DNA of 64,000 bases. It comes from Rhizobium sp. ICMP 5592 (GTDB lineage Bacteria; Pseudomonadota; Alphaproteobacteria; Rhizobiales; Rhizobiaceae). Location: NCBI RefSeq assembly GCF_009498525.1, contig NZ_QSNT01000001.1, positions 1,387,083 to 1,451,082 of the forward strand. Reading direction: 5' to 3'. Positions within the stretch are counted from its first letter, which is position 1, and each line of letters starts with the position of its first letter. The notes beneath the pieces are model-generated. The model saw only the letters and a list, made by a program, of their open reading frames with translations, searched no databases and was not told where the DNA came from. A program made the translations under genes and the position numbers. Below are positions 15,913-25,352 of this stretch, piece after piece.

Positions 15913-17340
15913 CTACAGCGCGCGAGGCGCCGAAGGGAATTTTTCCGGAAAGGCGGTCTGATAGGCGGCAGCGAGTTTCAGCACGATGTCGTCGCGATAG
16001 CGCGGACCGACGAATTGCAGCCCGATCGGCAAGCCGCCCGCGTCGAAGCCGCAAGGAACCGAAACGGCGGGCTGTCCCGTCATGTTGAAGGGGTAGGTAA
16101 ACGGCGACCAGTCCGACCAATCCTTGCCTTCGATACCGCCAGGGAAATCGACACCGGCCTCGATCGCCGTCGTCGGCATGGTCGGCAGCATCAGCGCATC
16201 GTATGTCTCGTGGAACCGCGCCATCCTGACCTTGAGATCGGCCCGCACCTGTTCCGCGATCACATAGTCGATGGCGGTCAAGGCGCTGCCCTTGGCGTGA
16301 ATGCGCAGGAGGCCAGGGTCCATCAGCTTCTTCTGCTCTTCGGTCGGATTGGCAAGATCCACCGTCCGCGCTTCCGCCGCATACCAGAGGGCCAACAGCG
16401 CGTCCTGCGGATTGGCGAAGCCGGGGTCGACCTCCTCGACGATAGCGCCCATTTCGGCAAGGCGGGAGGCCGCCCGCTCGACGGCGGCAGCGACATGCGG
16501 CTGGACTTGCGCATAGCCGAGATTGCGGCTGTAGCCGATCTTCAGCCTCTTGATGTCGGCGTTTTTGATGGCTTCGCGCCAGTCTGGAACCGGGGTAGGG
16601 CAATAGCCATACATGGCGTCTGGCGTTGACCCGGTGGTGGCGTTGAGGAACAGCGCGGCATCCTCCACGCTGCGAGTCAGCGGGCCGCGATGGGCGAGTT
16701 CGAACAGCGGCGAGGGCGTGTCCGACGGTATCCAGCCATAGGTCGGCTTGATGCCGAAGACGCCGCAGAAGGATGCGGGGATGCGGATCGATCCGGCACC
16801 GTCGGAGCCCTCATGCAGCACGCCCATGTTGAGCGCGGCAGCAACCGCTGCACCGCCCGATGAGCCACCGGAGGCGCGATCGGTGCGCCATGGATTGAGC
16901 GTATTGCCGAAGGCAAGGCCGTGGGTGACGCCCTTCCAGCCGAACTCCGGCGAGGTGGTGGTGCCGAGAATGGCGACGCCTGCACCGCGCAGGCGCTTCA
17001 TGATCAAAAATTCCTTGTCGGACGGCTCTTTGGAGCCGAGCGCCGAGCCGCGCCGCCATGGAATGCCCTTGACGGGTGTCAGCTCCTTGATCGTCGTTGG
17101 CGCACCATCAATAGGGCTGAGTTGCTCGCCTTTCTGCCAGCGGGCCTCCGATTCCCTGGCGGCTGCCAGAGCCATCTCCGGCACGACATAGGCAAAGGCA
17201 TTGACCGAGGGATTGAAGCGCTCGATGCGTTCGAGCGAAGCCTTGGCGGCTTCCACCGGGGAAGCCCGTCCGGATGCGAATAGGGCGGAGAGTTCTGCTG
17301 CACTCATCTCGCCGAGATCTGTTTTGACCGAGGTATCCAT
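15913..17340 (-). CDS. Amidase (amidase signature family)
   Basis: 475-residue Ser-cisSer-Lys hydrolase cleaving a carboxamide. The catalytic lysine is in TTIKELTPVKG (near residue 84), the cis-serine in ASGGSSGGAA (near 158-163) and the nucleophile in GSDGAGSIRIPA (near 180). The C-terminal TGQPAVSVPCGF and GLPIGLQFVGPRYRD complete the family pattern. Start chosen at the ATG giving MDTSVKTDLGEMSAAEL. It is 16 bases from the upstream aminotransferase gene. It likely releases a free amine or amino acid from an imported amide; GatA is unlikely because no GatB/C is near. Confidence 0.93.
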   Translation of the reverse strand: MDTSVKTDLGEMSAAELSALFASGRASPVEAAKASLERIERFNPSVNAFAYVVPEMALAAARESEARWQKGEQLSPIDGAPTTIKELTPVKGIPWRRGSALGSKEPSDKEFLIMKRLRGAGVAILGTTTSPEFGWKGVTHGLAFGNTLNPWRTDRASGGSSGGAAVAAALNMGVLHEGSDGAGSIRIPASFCGVFGIKPTYGWIPSDTPSPLFELAHRGPLTRSVEDAALFLNATTGSTPDAMYGYCPTPVPDWREAIKNADIKRLKIGYSRNLGYAQVQPHVAAAVERAASRLAEMGAIVEEVDPGFANPQDALLALWYAAEARTVDLANPTEEQKKLMDPGLLRIHAKGSALTAIDYVIAEQVRADLKVRMARFHETYDALMLPTMPTTAIEAGVDFPGGIEGKDWSDWSPFTYPFNMTGQPAVSVPCGFDAGGLPIGLQFVGPRYRDDIVLKLAAAYQTAFPEKFPSAPRAL

Positions 17341-17356
17341 GACTATCAAATCCCCA

Positions 17357-18709
17357 TCAGGCTCTTGTTTTCTCGACCGTGTCGAGTGCGCGGCCGACCG
17401 CATCGAACATGTCGTCGATCTGCTCGGCGGTGATGATCAGCGGTGGGCAGAAGCAAAGGGCCTCGCCGATGTTGCGCGAGATCACGCCCTCTTCCTCAAG
17501 GGCCGCCGAAACGGCCGCCGCCGCGTCGCCGGGTTTGGCGTCGTCCCACGGCTTGATTTCCAGCGCGCCGATCAGCCCGACGCCGCGCGACGAATGTGCC
17601 AATGGGTGTTTGGCAAGCGCCGCGAGACGGCCGAGGAACTTCTCTTCCAGGCGCGCGGCATTGCCGACCAGATCGCGCTCCTGGATGATCTTCAGGTTCT
17701 CAAGGCCGACCGCCGTTGCAACCGGATGACCCGAGGCGGTGAAGCCATGGCCGAACACACCGATGCGCTCTGATTCGTCGGCGATCGGCTGGTAGAAGGC
17801 GTCGTTCATGATGATCGCCGAGAGCGGCATGTAGGAGGAGGAGATCTGTTTGGAAACGATCAGCACGTCCGGCTTGATATTGTAGGTCTCGCAAGCAAAC
17901 ATCTTGCCGGTGCGGCCGAAACCGCAGATCACTTCGTCGGCGACCAGCAGGATATCGTATTTCTTCAGGATGGCCTGCACGCCTTCCCAATAGCCCGCCG
18001 GGGGAACCAGAACGCCGCCGGCGCCCATCACGGGCTCGCCCCAGAAGGCGGCGATGGTTTCGGGGCCTTCCTTGAGGATCAGCTCTTCCAGATCGTTCAG
18101 AATGCGGGCTGTGAAATCGGCTTCGCTCTCGCCGTCCTTTCCGAAATGCACATAGGACGGGCAGGACGTATGGACCATCCGGTCGAGCGGCAGATCGAAG
18201 CTTTCGTGGTTGCGCGGCAGGCCAGTGATCGAGGCGGCGGCGATGGTGACGCCATGATAGCCCTTGATGCGGCCGATGATCTTCTTCTTGTCCTTGTTGC
18301 CAAGCGCGTTGGAGCGATACCAGACCATCTTGCAGGCGAGGTCGTTGGCCTCGGAGCCCGAGGAGGTGAAATGAACCTTCGACATAGGCACCGGCGCGAT
18401 CTTGATGAGCAGTTCGGCAAGGTCGATCGAAGGGCCATGCGTCTTATAGGAGAAGGTGTGGTAGTAGGGCAGCTTCTCCATCTGCGCCTTGGCGACGTCC
18501 GCCAGGCGCTTCTCGCCGAAGCCGAGCGCCACTGACCATAGGCCGGCCATGCCCTCGATATAGCGCTTGCCGTTGTTATCGGTGACATAGATGCCGTCGC
18601 CGGATTCGATCACCAGTCCGCCGGTTTTTTCATATTTGCGCAGGTTGACGTTGGGATGCATCTGATAGGCGATGTCCCGGCCTTCGATGGAATTGGACAC
18701 GATACGCAT
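17357..18709 (-). CDS. Class-III aminotransferase (omega-amino acid:pyruvate type)
   Basis: 450-residue PLP-dependent aminotransferase. Visible: IEGMAGLWSVALGFGEKRL near the N-terminus, SSGSEANDLACKM, KGYHGVTIAA, LVADEVICGFGRTGKMF and the PLP lysine in IVSKQISSSYMPLSA near residue 286. The W in GLWSV and YYHTF pattern is typical of pyruvate-dependent omega-transaminases (putrescine or beta-alanine type). I chose MRIVSNSIEG at 18709, with AAGGAG 9 bases upstream, over an earlier in-frame start at 18757 that runs into the ATPase gene. Substrate unknown; it probably deaminates the amine side of the imported compound or a product of the kinase/lyase pair. Confidence 0.92.
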   Translation of the reverse strand: MRIVSNSIEGRDIAYQMHPNVNLRKYEKTGGLVIESGDGIYVTDNNGKRYIEGMAGLWSVALGFGEKRLADVAKAQMEKLPYYHTFSYKTHGPSIDLAELLIKIAPVPMSKVHFTSSGSEANDLACKMVWYRSNALGNKDKKKIIGRIKGYHGVTIAAASITGLPRNHESFDLPLDRMVHTSCPSYVHFGKDGESEADFTARILNDLEELILKEGPETIAAFWGEPVMGAGGVLVPPAGYWEGVQAILKKYDILLVADEVICGFGRTGKMFACETYNIKPDVLIVSKQISSSYMPLSAIIMNDAFYQPIADESERIGVFGHGFTASGHPVATAVGLENLKIIQERDLVGNAARLEEKFLGRLAALAKHPLAHSSRGVGLIGALEIKPWDDAKPGDAAAAVSAALEEEGVISRNIGEALCFCPPLIITAEQIDDMFDAVGRALDTVEKTRA

Positions 18710-18749
18710 GGGCAGTGGCTCCTTGGACGTTTCAGCCGTCCGTTCAAAT

Positions 18750-20429
18750 TCAAGCACGTTTTGACATCATCTGCGATTCCCGGTCCCGCCCGGGGATCGC
18801 CTCGATCAGGCTCCGGGTGTAGGCGTGTTTCGGCGCAGTGAAGATGTCCGCACCGGTGCCAAGCTCGACCACCTGGCCCTTCTGCATCACCATCACACGG
18901 TCGCAGATCTGTGCGGCGACGCGCAAGTCGTGGGTGATGAACACCAGCGACAGGTCCAGCTCCTTCTTGAGCTTGCCGAGTAGCTCCAGCACCTGCGCCT
19001 GGATGGACACATCGAGCGCCGACACCGCCTCGTCGGCGATGATGATCTCCGGCTCAAGCGCCAAAGCCCGTGCAATGCCGATACGCTGGCGTTGGCCGCC
19101 CGAGAACTCATGCGGAAACCGGTTCGCGCCCTTCGGATCAAGGCCGACCATTTCCATCAATTCGGCGGCGCGCAACAGCGCCTTTTTCTCGTTCTCACCA
19201 TAGGCGATCGGGCCATCGGCGATGATGCGGCCAACCTTTTCGCGCGGATTGAGCGACGAGAAGGGATCCTGGAAGATCATCTGCATGCGCCGACGCATGG
19301 CGCGCAGCTCCGCGCCCTTCAGATGCGCCATATCCTTGCCGCCGAGCAGAACGCGGCCGCCATCCGGGTCCTGAAGGCGCACGAGACAGCGGCCGACCGA
19401 TGATTTCCCCGAGCCGCTTTCGCCGACGATGCCGAGCGTTTCGCCGCGTCCTAACGTAAAGGTCACGCCCTTGACCGCATCGACGGATTTCGGCTTCGAA
19501 AACAGCCCGCCGCCCATGCGGTAGGTCTTGGTGAGGTTTTCGACCGACAGCACCGTTTCGCGTTGCGGCTGCGAGACGCTGCCGCCGCTCGGCTTCGGGA
19601 TCGCGGCGATCAGCTTTCTCGTATAGGCATGTCGCGGCGAATAGAGCACGTCTTCCGCTGGGCCTTGTTCGACGATGCGGCCCAGTTGCATGACGGTGAC
19701 GTAGTCCGCGATCTCCGCCACCACGCCAAAATCATGGGTGATGAACATCACCGCCATGTTGCGCTCAGTCTGCAGGCGGCGGATCAGTTGCAGTATCTGC
19801 GCCTGGGTGGTGACGTCGAGCGCGGTCGTGGGCTCGTCCGCAATCAGCACCTGCGGCTCCAGCGCCAGCGCCATGGCGATCATGACGCGTTGCCGCTGGC
19901 CGCCGGAGAGCTGGAATGGATAGGAGCCGGCGGCACGCGTCGGGTCCGGCAGGCCGACCTCGGTCAGCAGATCGAGCGCTCTCGCCTCGCGTTCCCTTGT
20001 GGTCAGGAGGCCATGCGCCTCGAACACTTCCTCGATTTGCGCCGATACCTTCATCAGCGGGTTCAACGCCGACATAGGCTCCTGGAAGATCATCGCCACC
20101 CGGCGGCCCCGGATGCCGTAGAGCTGTTCGGGCGGCAACTGTAAGAGATCGACGCCTTCGAGCAGAATGCGTCCCTGAGCGACGCGAACCGTTTCCGGCA
20201 GAAGTCCCATCAGCGCATTGGCCGACATCGACTTGCCGGAACCGCTTTCGCCGACGACGCACAGCATTTCCCCCGGATGTAGCCGGAAGCTGACGCGGTC
20301 CACGGCATAGGCCCGGTCCGCGCCTTCCGGCAGCGCGATACTCAGCCGGTCGATATGCACCACCGGCTCGCCGCGCTCGATGCGATCAGGATGGATATCG
20401 ATGTCCAGAGATATCCCTTCGGTCATCAT
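18750..20429 (-). CDS. Fused double ABC ATPase of a peptide-type importer (DppD-DppF fusion)
   Basis: 559 residues with two complete nucleotide-binding domains. Domain 1: Walker [12 protein letters not shown], signature [15 protein letters not shown], Walker [14 protein letters not shown]. Domain 2: [40 protein letters not shown]. Both signatures are intact, so both sites should work; the usual DEPVSALD is DEAVSALD here. Two adjacent methionines (20429 or 20426) can start it. The importer of this operon uses it, and the ATPase-less importer at 8.8-12.5 kb may share it. It is 6 bases from the preceding permease gene. Confidence 0.94.
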   Translation of the reverse strand: MMTEGISLDIDIHPDRIERGEPVVHIDRLSIALPEGADRAYAVDRVSFRLHPGEMLCVVGESGSGKSMSANALMGLLPETVRVAQGRILLEGVDLLQLPPEQLYGIRGRRVAMIFQEPMSALNPLMKVSAQIEEVFEAHGLLTTREREARALDLLTEVGLPDPTRAAGSYPFQLSGGQRQRVMIAMALALEPQVLIADEPTTALDVTTQAQILQLIRRLQTERNMAVMFITHDFGVVAEIADYVTVMQLGRIVEQGPAEDVLYSPRHAYTRKLIAAIPKPSGGSVSQPQRETVLSVENLTKTYRMGGGLFSKPKSVDAVKGVTFTLGRGETLGIVGESGSGKSSVGRCLVRLQDPDGGRVLLGGKDMAHLKGAELRAMRRRMQMIFQDPFSSLNPREKVGRIIADGPIAYGENEKKALLRAAELMEMVGLDPKGANRFPHEFSGGQRQRIGIARALALEPEIIIADEAVSALDVSIQAQVLELLGKLKKELDLSLVFITHDLRVAAQICDRVMVMQKGQVVELGTGADIFTAPKHAYTRSLIEAIPGRDRESQMMSKRA

Positions 20430-20435
20430 GTTCCC

Positions 20436-21275
20436 TCACTTTCCACGGCGCGCAAGGCGCGGATTGAGGGCATCGTTCAGTCCCTCGCCGACGAGGTTGA
20501 GGGCGAGGACGGTGAGCAGGATGGCGAGACCCGGAAAGAAGCTGACCCACCAGGCCTGCCGGATCACTGTGCGGCCGGCACCGATAATATAGCCCCAGGA
20601 CATGACGTTGCGGTCGCCGAGACCAAGGAAGGACAGCGAGCTTTCGATGAGGATGGCGGCGGCCACCATCATCGAGGCAAGCACGATGATCGGAGACAGC
20701 GTGTTAGGCAGGATTTGCCGCCAGATGATTGTAGCGTGCGTCTGGCCGGACAGCACCGCCGCTTCCACGAATTCCCGCGAGCGCAGCGACATCACTTCGC
20801 CGCGCAGCAACCGGGCGACCGGTGGCCAGGATACCACGGCGATCGCCACCACGATCGATGCGATGGACGGCTGGAAGATGGCGACGAGCACGACGGCGAG
20901 CGCGAAGCTCGGCACACTCTGGAAGAATTCCGTAAAGCGCATCAGGAGGTCATCGACCCAGCCGCCGAAATAGCCGGCCAGCGCCCCGATGGGTATGCCG
21001 ATCAGCAGCGAGACGACGGTCGAGACCAGGCCGACCAGCAGCGAAACGCGCGCGCCATAGGCAAGCCCGGCGGCAAGGTCGCGTCCCATCGGGTCGGTTC
21101 CGAGCAGAAAGCGTTCCGTGGTGAAGGGCGGCAGGAACGGGCGCTGCACCATCGCCCATGGCGACTTGGTGTAGAGGAACGGAGCGGCGATCGACAGGAT
21201 CACCACGGCGGCAAGGATGACCAGGCCAATGACGGCGCCACGGTTGCGGGAGAAACGTTTCCAGAAGTCCTTCAT
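20436..21275 (-). CDS. Peptide-type ABC transporter permease, DppC family
   Basis: 279-residue inner-membrane permease. FSRNRGAVIGLVILAAVVILS is the first membrane segment; LLGTDPMGRDLAAGLAYGARVSLLVG is the family signature; EFVEAAVLSGQTHATIIWRQILPNTL is the coupling loop for the ATPase; ESSLSFLGLGDRNVMSWG follows. The ATG overlaps the stop of the upstream DppB-like gene by 4 bases. Together with the preceding permease and following fused ATPase it forms the import channel. Confidence 0.93.
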   Translation of the reverse strand: MKDFWKRFSRNRGAVIGLVILAAVVILSIAAPFLYTKSPWAMVQRPFLPPFTTERFLLGTDPMGRDLAAGLAYGARVSLLVGLVSTVVSLLIGIPIGALAGYFGGWVDDLLMRFTEFFQSVPSFALAVVLVAIFQPSIASIVVAIAVVSWPPVARLLRGEVMSLRSREFVEAAVLSGQTHATIIWRQILPNTLSPIIVLASMMVAAAILIESSLSFLGLGDRNVMSWGYIIGAGRTVIRQAWWVSFFPGLAILLTVLALNLVGEGLNDALNPRLARRGK

Positions 21276-22243
21276 GAGGCCACCCGGATGCGCGGATCGA
21301 CGATGCGGTAGAGCACATCGGTGATCAGGTTGAACAACAGCACCATGGCGGCGGAGACGATGAAGACGCCGAGCAGCAGGTTGTAGTCGCGCTGCGACAG
21401 CGCGTCGAACATCAGCCGGCCGATGCCTGGCCAGGCGAAGACTGTTTCGATGAGCACGGCGCCCCCGACGAGCTGCCCCGCCTGAAGGCCTGCCAGCGTA
21501 ACGACGGGGAGGATGGCGTTGCGCAGGACATGGCGACGCTGGATGACGGCGGGCCGCAACCCCTTGGCCTTGGCGGTCTTGACGAAATCAAGCTGGTTCA
21601 CCTCCAGCATCGAGGCGCGCGTCATCCTGACATAGACGGCCATGAAGAACAGGCCGAGGGTCATGGCGGGCAAAACGAGATGCTGGAGAATATCGAGCAT
21701 GCGGGCAAGGCCGGTATAGTCCGCCCCCACGGTCTCGTAGCCGAAGCCCGGCAGCCAGCCGAGCTGCACGGAAAACAGAAGCACGGCCATCAGCGCCAGC
21801 CAGAAGAGTGGTGTCGCATAGAAGATCAACGTCACCAAGGAGATCAACGTATCTGACCAGCGACCCTGGCGGGCCGAGGCCACGGCACCGGCCAAAATGC
21901 CAAGGCCGAGTGAAATGACGAAGGCCGAGACGGAGAGGAGTAGCGTTGCCGGAAGACGGTCGAGGATCAATTGCAGAACCGGCAATTGCTGGCGGTAGGA
22001 ATAGCCGAGATCGAGCCGAACGATCGAGGAGATGTAGATCCACAGCTGCACATACAATGGCTTGTCGAGACCGAAGCGCTCCTGCAGCTGCTGCAGAAAC
22101 ACGGCGTCCGTTTCTCCGGCTTCGCCTGCCATCACCGCAGCCGGATCGCCAGGGGCAGCGTGGATCAGAAAGAAGTTCAGTATGGCTATGCAGATGAGAA
22201 TGACGACCGCCTTGAGCAGCCTTCCTGCAATGAATCGCGTCAT
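21272..22243 (-). CDS. Peptide-type ABC transporter permease, DppB family
   Basis: 323-residue permease. The N-terminus TRFIAGRLLKAVVILICIAILNFFLIHAAPGDPA is the typical first helix with the APGDP motif. Coupling loop TAKAKGLRPAVIQRRHVLRNAILPVV and C-terminal YRIVDPRIRVAS are present. It follows the binding-protein gene after a 67-base gap that contains a GC-rich hairpin, and it overlaps the DppC-like gene. Confidence 0.93.
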   Translation of the reverse strand: MTRFIAGRLLKAVVILICIAILNFFLIHAAPGDPAAVMAGEAGETDAVFLQQLQERFGLDKPLYVQLWIYISSIVRLDLGYSYRQQLPVLQLILDRLPATLLLSVSAFVISLGLGILAGAVASARQGRWSDTLISLVTLIFYATPLFWLALMAVLLFSVQLGWLPGFGYETVGADYTGLARMLDILQHLVLPAMTLGLFFMAVYVRMTRASMLEVNQLDFVKTAKAKGLRPAVIQRRHVLRNAILPVVTLAGLQAGQLVGGAVLIETVFAWPGIGRLMFDALSQRDYNLLLGVFIVSAAMVLLFNLITDVLYRIVDPRIRVAS

Positions 22244-22282
22244 GAGAGCCTCCTGCTGCGATTTCTCCGTGGGGTGAGAAGA

Positions 22283-22303
22283 GCGGGGAGGGGATCTCCC
22301 CGC
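22283..22303 (-). terminator. GC-rich hairpin between binding protein and permease genes
   Basis: Perfect 8-base stem GCGGGGAG / CTCCCCGC with a 5-base loop, read on the - strand after the binding-protein stop. Only a short pyrimidine stretch (TCTTCTC) follows, so it is a weak terminator or a stabiliser of the upstream mRNA end. Confidence 0.45.
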
Positions 22304-22310
22304 AATTCCG

Positions 22311-23864
22311 TCACTTCTGGATCCATGTATCGCGCAGGGATTCCGCCAGCCCGTTGGCGGTGGTCACGATGTCCTGGAATTTACAGTTATAGATCGTCGG
22401 GAAACCCAATTCGAGCAGCCATGCGACCGGAACGTCGTCCTGAAGCGTTGCCTGCACCTGATCGTAGATCTTCTGGCGCTCGGCGGCCGGATAAGCGACG
22501 GCGGCTGTATCGAAGAGCTTGTCGACTTCGGGGTTGGAATATCCCTCGACATTGTTCCAGGGCGACCCTTTAGAAATCTGCGTCGTTTTGTAGTTGCGCT
22601 CGACGCCGATGGCGGGGTCGCCGTTCTGATAGAGATAGGTGAAGGCCAGATCGTAGTCCCAGTTGCTGACGTGCTGGTTCCAGCCGGCGACATCGGTCGC
22701 CTCGATCTCGACGGGAATGCCGACATCGGCAAGGTTCTGCTTCACGGCCTCGGCCCAGCGCTGCCAAGTTTCGCCATAGGGAAGCGGCAGAAGCCGGAGC
22801 GGCTTGCCATTGCCGTTGTAACCTATTTCCTTCAGCAACTCCTTCGCCTTGTCCGGGTTGAATTCATATTGCTGCCCGGCGGAGGTATAGAAGGGAAGCT
22901 TGGACGAGAATGGGCCGGTCGCAACCTTGCCCAGGCCGTTCCACAGCGCATCCTTGGCGAATTCCCGGTCCAGCGCATACATGATTGCCTGGCGGAATTT
23001 TGGATTGTCCATCGGCGGGACGCGATTGTTCAGCCAGAGCCAGGAGAGCGGCGAGAAATATTCCCAGCCCTTTTCCGTGACGCAGGTATTCGGCAGTGCC
23101 GAGAGCCGCGGAACGTCAAAATTCTCGACCGAGCCACCGGGCAGTACATCTACCTTGCCCGTCTCATAGGCGACGGCCCGCGCAGCACCGTCCGGGATGA
23201 TCTGGTAATAGATCTCATCAAGGTAGGGCTTGCCCTTGAGGTAGTAGTCCTTGTTCTTCTCAAGCTTGATGTAGCTGCCTTTCTTCCATTCCACGAACTT
23301 GAAGGGTCCTGTTCCGATCGGCTTTTCATTGTTCGGGTTGGTGGCGTAGTCGGTACCTTCGTAAAGGTGCTTCGGCACGATCGGCATGGCGCTGAAATTG
23401 AAAGCGCGGATGAAGGGCTCGAAAGGCTGTTTCAGCTTGAAGACGACCGTCTTGTCGTCGGGCGCCGTAACGCTTGCCACATGGTCCATCAGGTTGCGAT
23501 GGCGCGGCTGCGTCTTCATCAGGAAGTCGTTGACGGTGAACAGCACGTCGGCCGAGGTCATCGGCTTGCCGTCGTGGAAGATGACGTTGTCCTGCAGGGT
23601 GAAAGTATAGGTCAGACCGTCGTCGGAGACCGTCCAGGACTTTGCAAGCGACGGCATGGGCTGCAGCTTCTCGTCATAGCGCAGCAGGCTCTCGAAGATG
23701 TTGCCACCGACGGCAAGGCTTGGGCCGTTTGTGGTGATGCCGATCATGAGGCTGGGCGGTTCCGGCTGGACGATAAGATTGATCTTGCCGCCCTCGATCG
23801 GCGCGGCATGGGCGGCGCTTGCGGCGAGGAGCAGGGCGAGGGACATGGAAAGCAGGCGTCGCAT
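22311..23864 (-). CDS. Peptide-type ABC transporter substrate-binding protein (SBP_bac_5 family)
   Basis: 517-residue periplasmic binding protein, first gene of the long - strand run. The signal peptide MRRLLSMSLALLLAASAAHA ends near residue 20. Family segments: FESLLRYDEKLQPMPSLAKSW, FTLQDNVIFHDGKPMTSADVLFT, IGTGPFKFVEW and FRQAIMYALDREF. I chose the ATG at 23864, with AGGGGA just upstream, over an in-frame start at 23921 with no signal sequence. The operon partners (amidase, hydroxylysine-kinase-like protein) suggest that the ligand is an amide or modified amino-acid derivative rather than a plain dipeptide. Confidence 0.94.
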   Translation of the reverse strand: MRRLLSMSLALLLAASAAHAAPIEGGKINLIVQPEPPSLMIGITTNGPSLAVGGNIFESLLRYDEKLQPMPSLAKSWTVSDDGLTYTFTLQDNVIFHDGKPMTSADVLFTVNDFLMKTQPRHRNLMDHVASVTAPDDKTVVFKLKQPFEPFIRAFNFSAMPIVPKHLYEGTDYATNPNNEKPIGTGPFKFVEWKKGSYIKLEKNKDYYLKGKPYLDEIYYQIIPDGAARAVAYETGKVDVLPGGSVENFDVPRLSALPNTCVTEKGWEYFSPLSWLWLNNRVPPMDNPKFRQAIMYALDREFAKDALWNGLGKVATGPFSSKLPFYTSAGQQYEFNPDKAKELLKEIGYNGNGKPLRLLPLPYGETWQRWAEAVKQNLADVGIPVEIEATDVAGWNQHVSNWDYDLAFTYLYQNGDPAIGVERNYKTTQISKGSPWNNVEGYSNPEVDKLFDTAAVAYPAAERQKIYDQVQATLQDDVPVAWLLELGFPTIYNCKFQDIVTTANGLAESLRDTWIQK

Positions 23865-24347
23865 GAAGTTCCCCTTATGGATTTTCGTTTGGCGTGCGGA
23901 CGTTACTTTGCATTGCAGCATCGCTCCGAAAGCCGGGCTGGGGCTTTCAGAAGGCGCGGTGCTTATTCAACGGATCGGAGCTTTGTGCGTGTCAGCCAGG
24001 GCGAACGACGCTCCGATGGTCAACCAATATACTGGTATATGTTTGCATCAGTGGCCACATTAAGAGCCTCCCAAGCCTGACCTGTCAAGCGCTCCCATGG
24101 AAAATTCGCATAAGTTTTGAGCGCGCTCCTGGAGTGCGTATTAATTGCGCATGTTGGGTGTGAGCGAGCGGAGAAGAGGCTTGTATTGCCCAAAAATGGC
24201 GCCGGATTCGAGGCTGGCTCTGAAGCCAGGCGACCGAGATGAATGCGAGGGCGTGGAAAAAGTAGATCGGAGGTCGACGGCTACGATTGGTGGACGCTGC
24301 CGGGAGAGCCGCCGTGATGGGAAGGCAATGAGCCCTTGGGTGAGCGT
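23865..24347. other. Promoter region of the catabolic run, no gene
   Basis: 483 bases between the pit gene end and the binding-protein start (both - strand). No supported coding region. It holds a perfect palindrome at 24027-24040, a small hairpin CTGGCT-CTGA-AGCCAG (24214-24229) that could help end pit transcription but lacks an adjacent T-run, and probably the promoter for the genes from 23864 downwards. Confidence 0.6.
24027..24040. promoter_or_regulatory. Palindrome ATATACTGGTATAT, candidate GntR operator
   Basis: Perfect 6-base arms ATATAC/GTATAT around TG, 163 bases upstream of the binding-protein start that heads the run ending with the gntR gene. It matches 12 of 14 positions with the palindrome in front of the M20 gene. 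Regulator assignment is inference. Confidence 0.5.
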
Positions 24348-25352
24348 TCAGCCCACCCAGTTCATGGCCCAATAGACCAGCGCGGAGATCGCGGCGGCGG
24401 CGGGCAGTGTCACCACCCATGCGATGACGATGTTGCCGGCGAGCCCCCAGCGCACGGCGGAAAGGCGCCGGGAGGCGCCGACTCCGATGATGGCGCCGGT
24501 GATCGTGTGCGTGGTCGAAACCGGAATGCCGAGCCATGTCGCGGCGAACAATGTGATGGCGCCACCGGTCTCCGCGCAGAAGCCCTGCATTGGATTGAGC
24601 TTGGTGATCTTCGAGCCCATCGTATGCACGATCCGCCAGCCACCGAACAAGGTTCCGAGCGCCATGGCCGACTGGCAGGACAGCACTACCCAGAGAGGCA
24701 CATGGAATTCTCCGCCGCCATAGCCCTGAGAGTAGAGCAGCACGGCGATGATCCCCATCGTCTTCTGGGCATCGTTGCCGCCATGGCCGAGCGAATAGAG
24801 CGAGGCGGAGATGAATTGCAGCACGCGAAATGTGCTGTCGACGGCAAAGGGTGTCTGCCGGACGAAGATCCAGGTCACGCACAGGACGAGGAGAAGTGCG
24901 AGCAGGAAGCCTAGGAGCGGCGACAGCACGATGGCGCCAGCCGTCTTCAGCAGCCCCGACCAGACGATCGCGCTTGTGCCGACCTTTGCGAGGCCTGCAC
25001 CGACCAGGCCGCCGACCAGTGCGTGCGACGAGCTCGACGGGATGCCGAATATCCAGGTGACGATATTCCAGACGATGGCGCCCATCAGCGCTGCGAAGAT
25101 GACTTGCGGCGTCACGATGCCCGGATCGATGATGCCGGTGCCGAGGGTCTCGGCCACATGCAGTCCGAAGAACAGGAAGGCGATGAAATTGAAGAAGGCG
25201 GCCCACATCACCGCATATTGCGGCCGCAGGACACGGGTGGAGACGATGGTGGCGATCGAATTGGCCGCATCGTGCAGCCCGTTGAGAAAGTCGAAGAACA
25301 GTGCAACGGCAATCAGGCCCGCAAGCGGCGGAAGGGCGAGGGTGGCCTCCAT
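24348..25352 (-). CDS. pit: Low-affinity inorganic phosphate transporter, PiT family
   Basis: 334-residue multi-spanning inner-membrane protein that takes up phosphate (often as metal-phosphate) with the proton gradient. The two PiT signature repeats are visible: FLNGLHDAANSIATIVSTRVL near the N-terminus and GHGGNDAQKTMGIIAV in the second half, with IPSSSSHALVGGLVGAGL and IPVSTTHTITGAIIGVG as the paired repeat motifs. The start shares one base with the DUF47 stop (TGATG). The orfA-pit arrangement is known from Sinorhizobium meliloti, where PhoB represses it when phosphate is scarce. Confidence 0.95.
   Translation of the reverse strand: MEATLALPPLAGLIAVALFFDFLNGLHDAANSIATIVSTRVLRPQYAVMWAAFFNFIAFLFFGLHVAETLGTGIIDPGIVTPQVIFAALMGAIVWNIVTWIFGIPSSSSHALVGGLVGAGLAKVGTSAIVWSGLLKTAGAIVLSPLLGFLLALLLVLCVTWIFVRQTPFAVDSTFRVLQFISASLYSLGHGGNDAQKTMGIIAVLLYSQGYGGGEFHVPLWVVLSCQSAMALGTLFGGWRIVHTMGSKITKLNPMQGFCAETGGAITLFAATWLGIPVSTTHTITGAIIGVGASRRLSAVRWGLAGNIVIAWVVTLPAAAAISALVYWAMNWVG

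Noticed and set aside
22671..24080. + strand open frame (about 470 codons) opposite the binding protein and its promoter region
   Set aside because: Antisense shadow; no family pattern, and the real gene has signal peptide and ribosome site.
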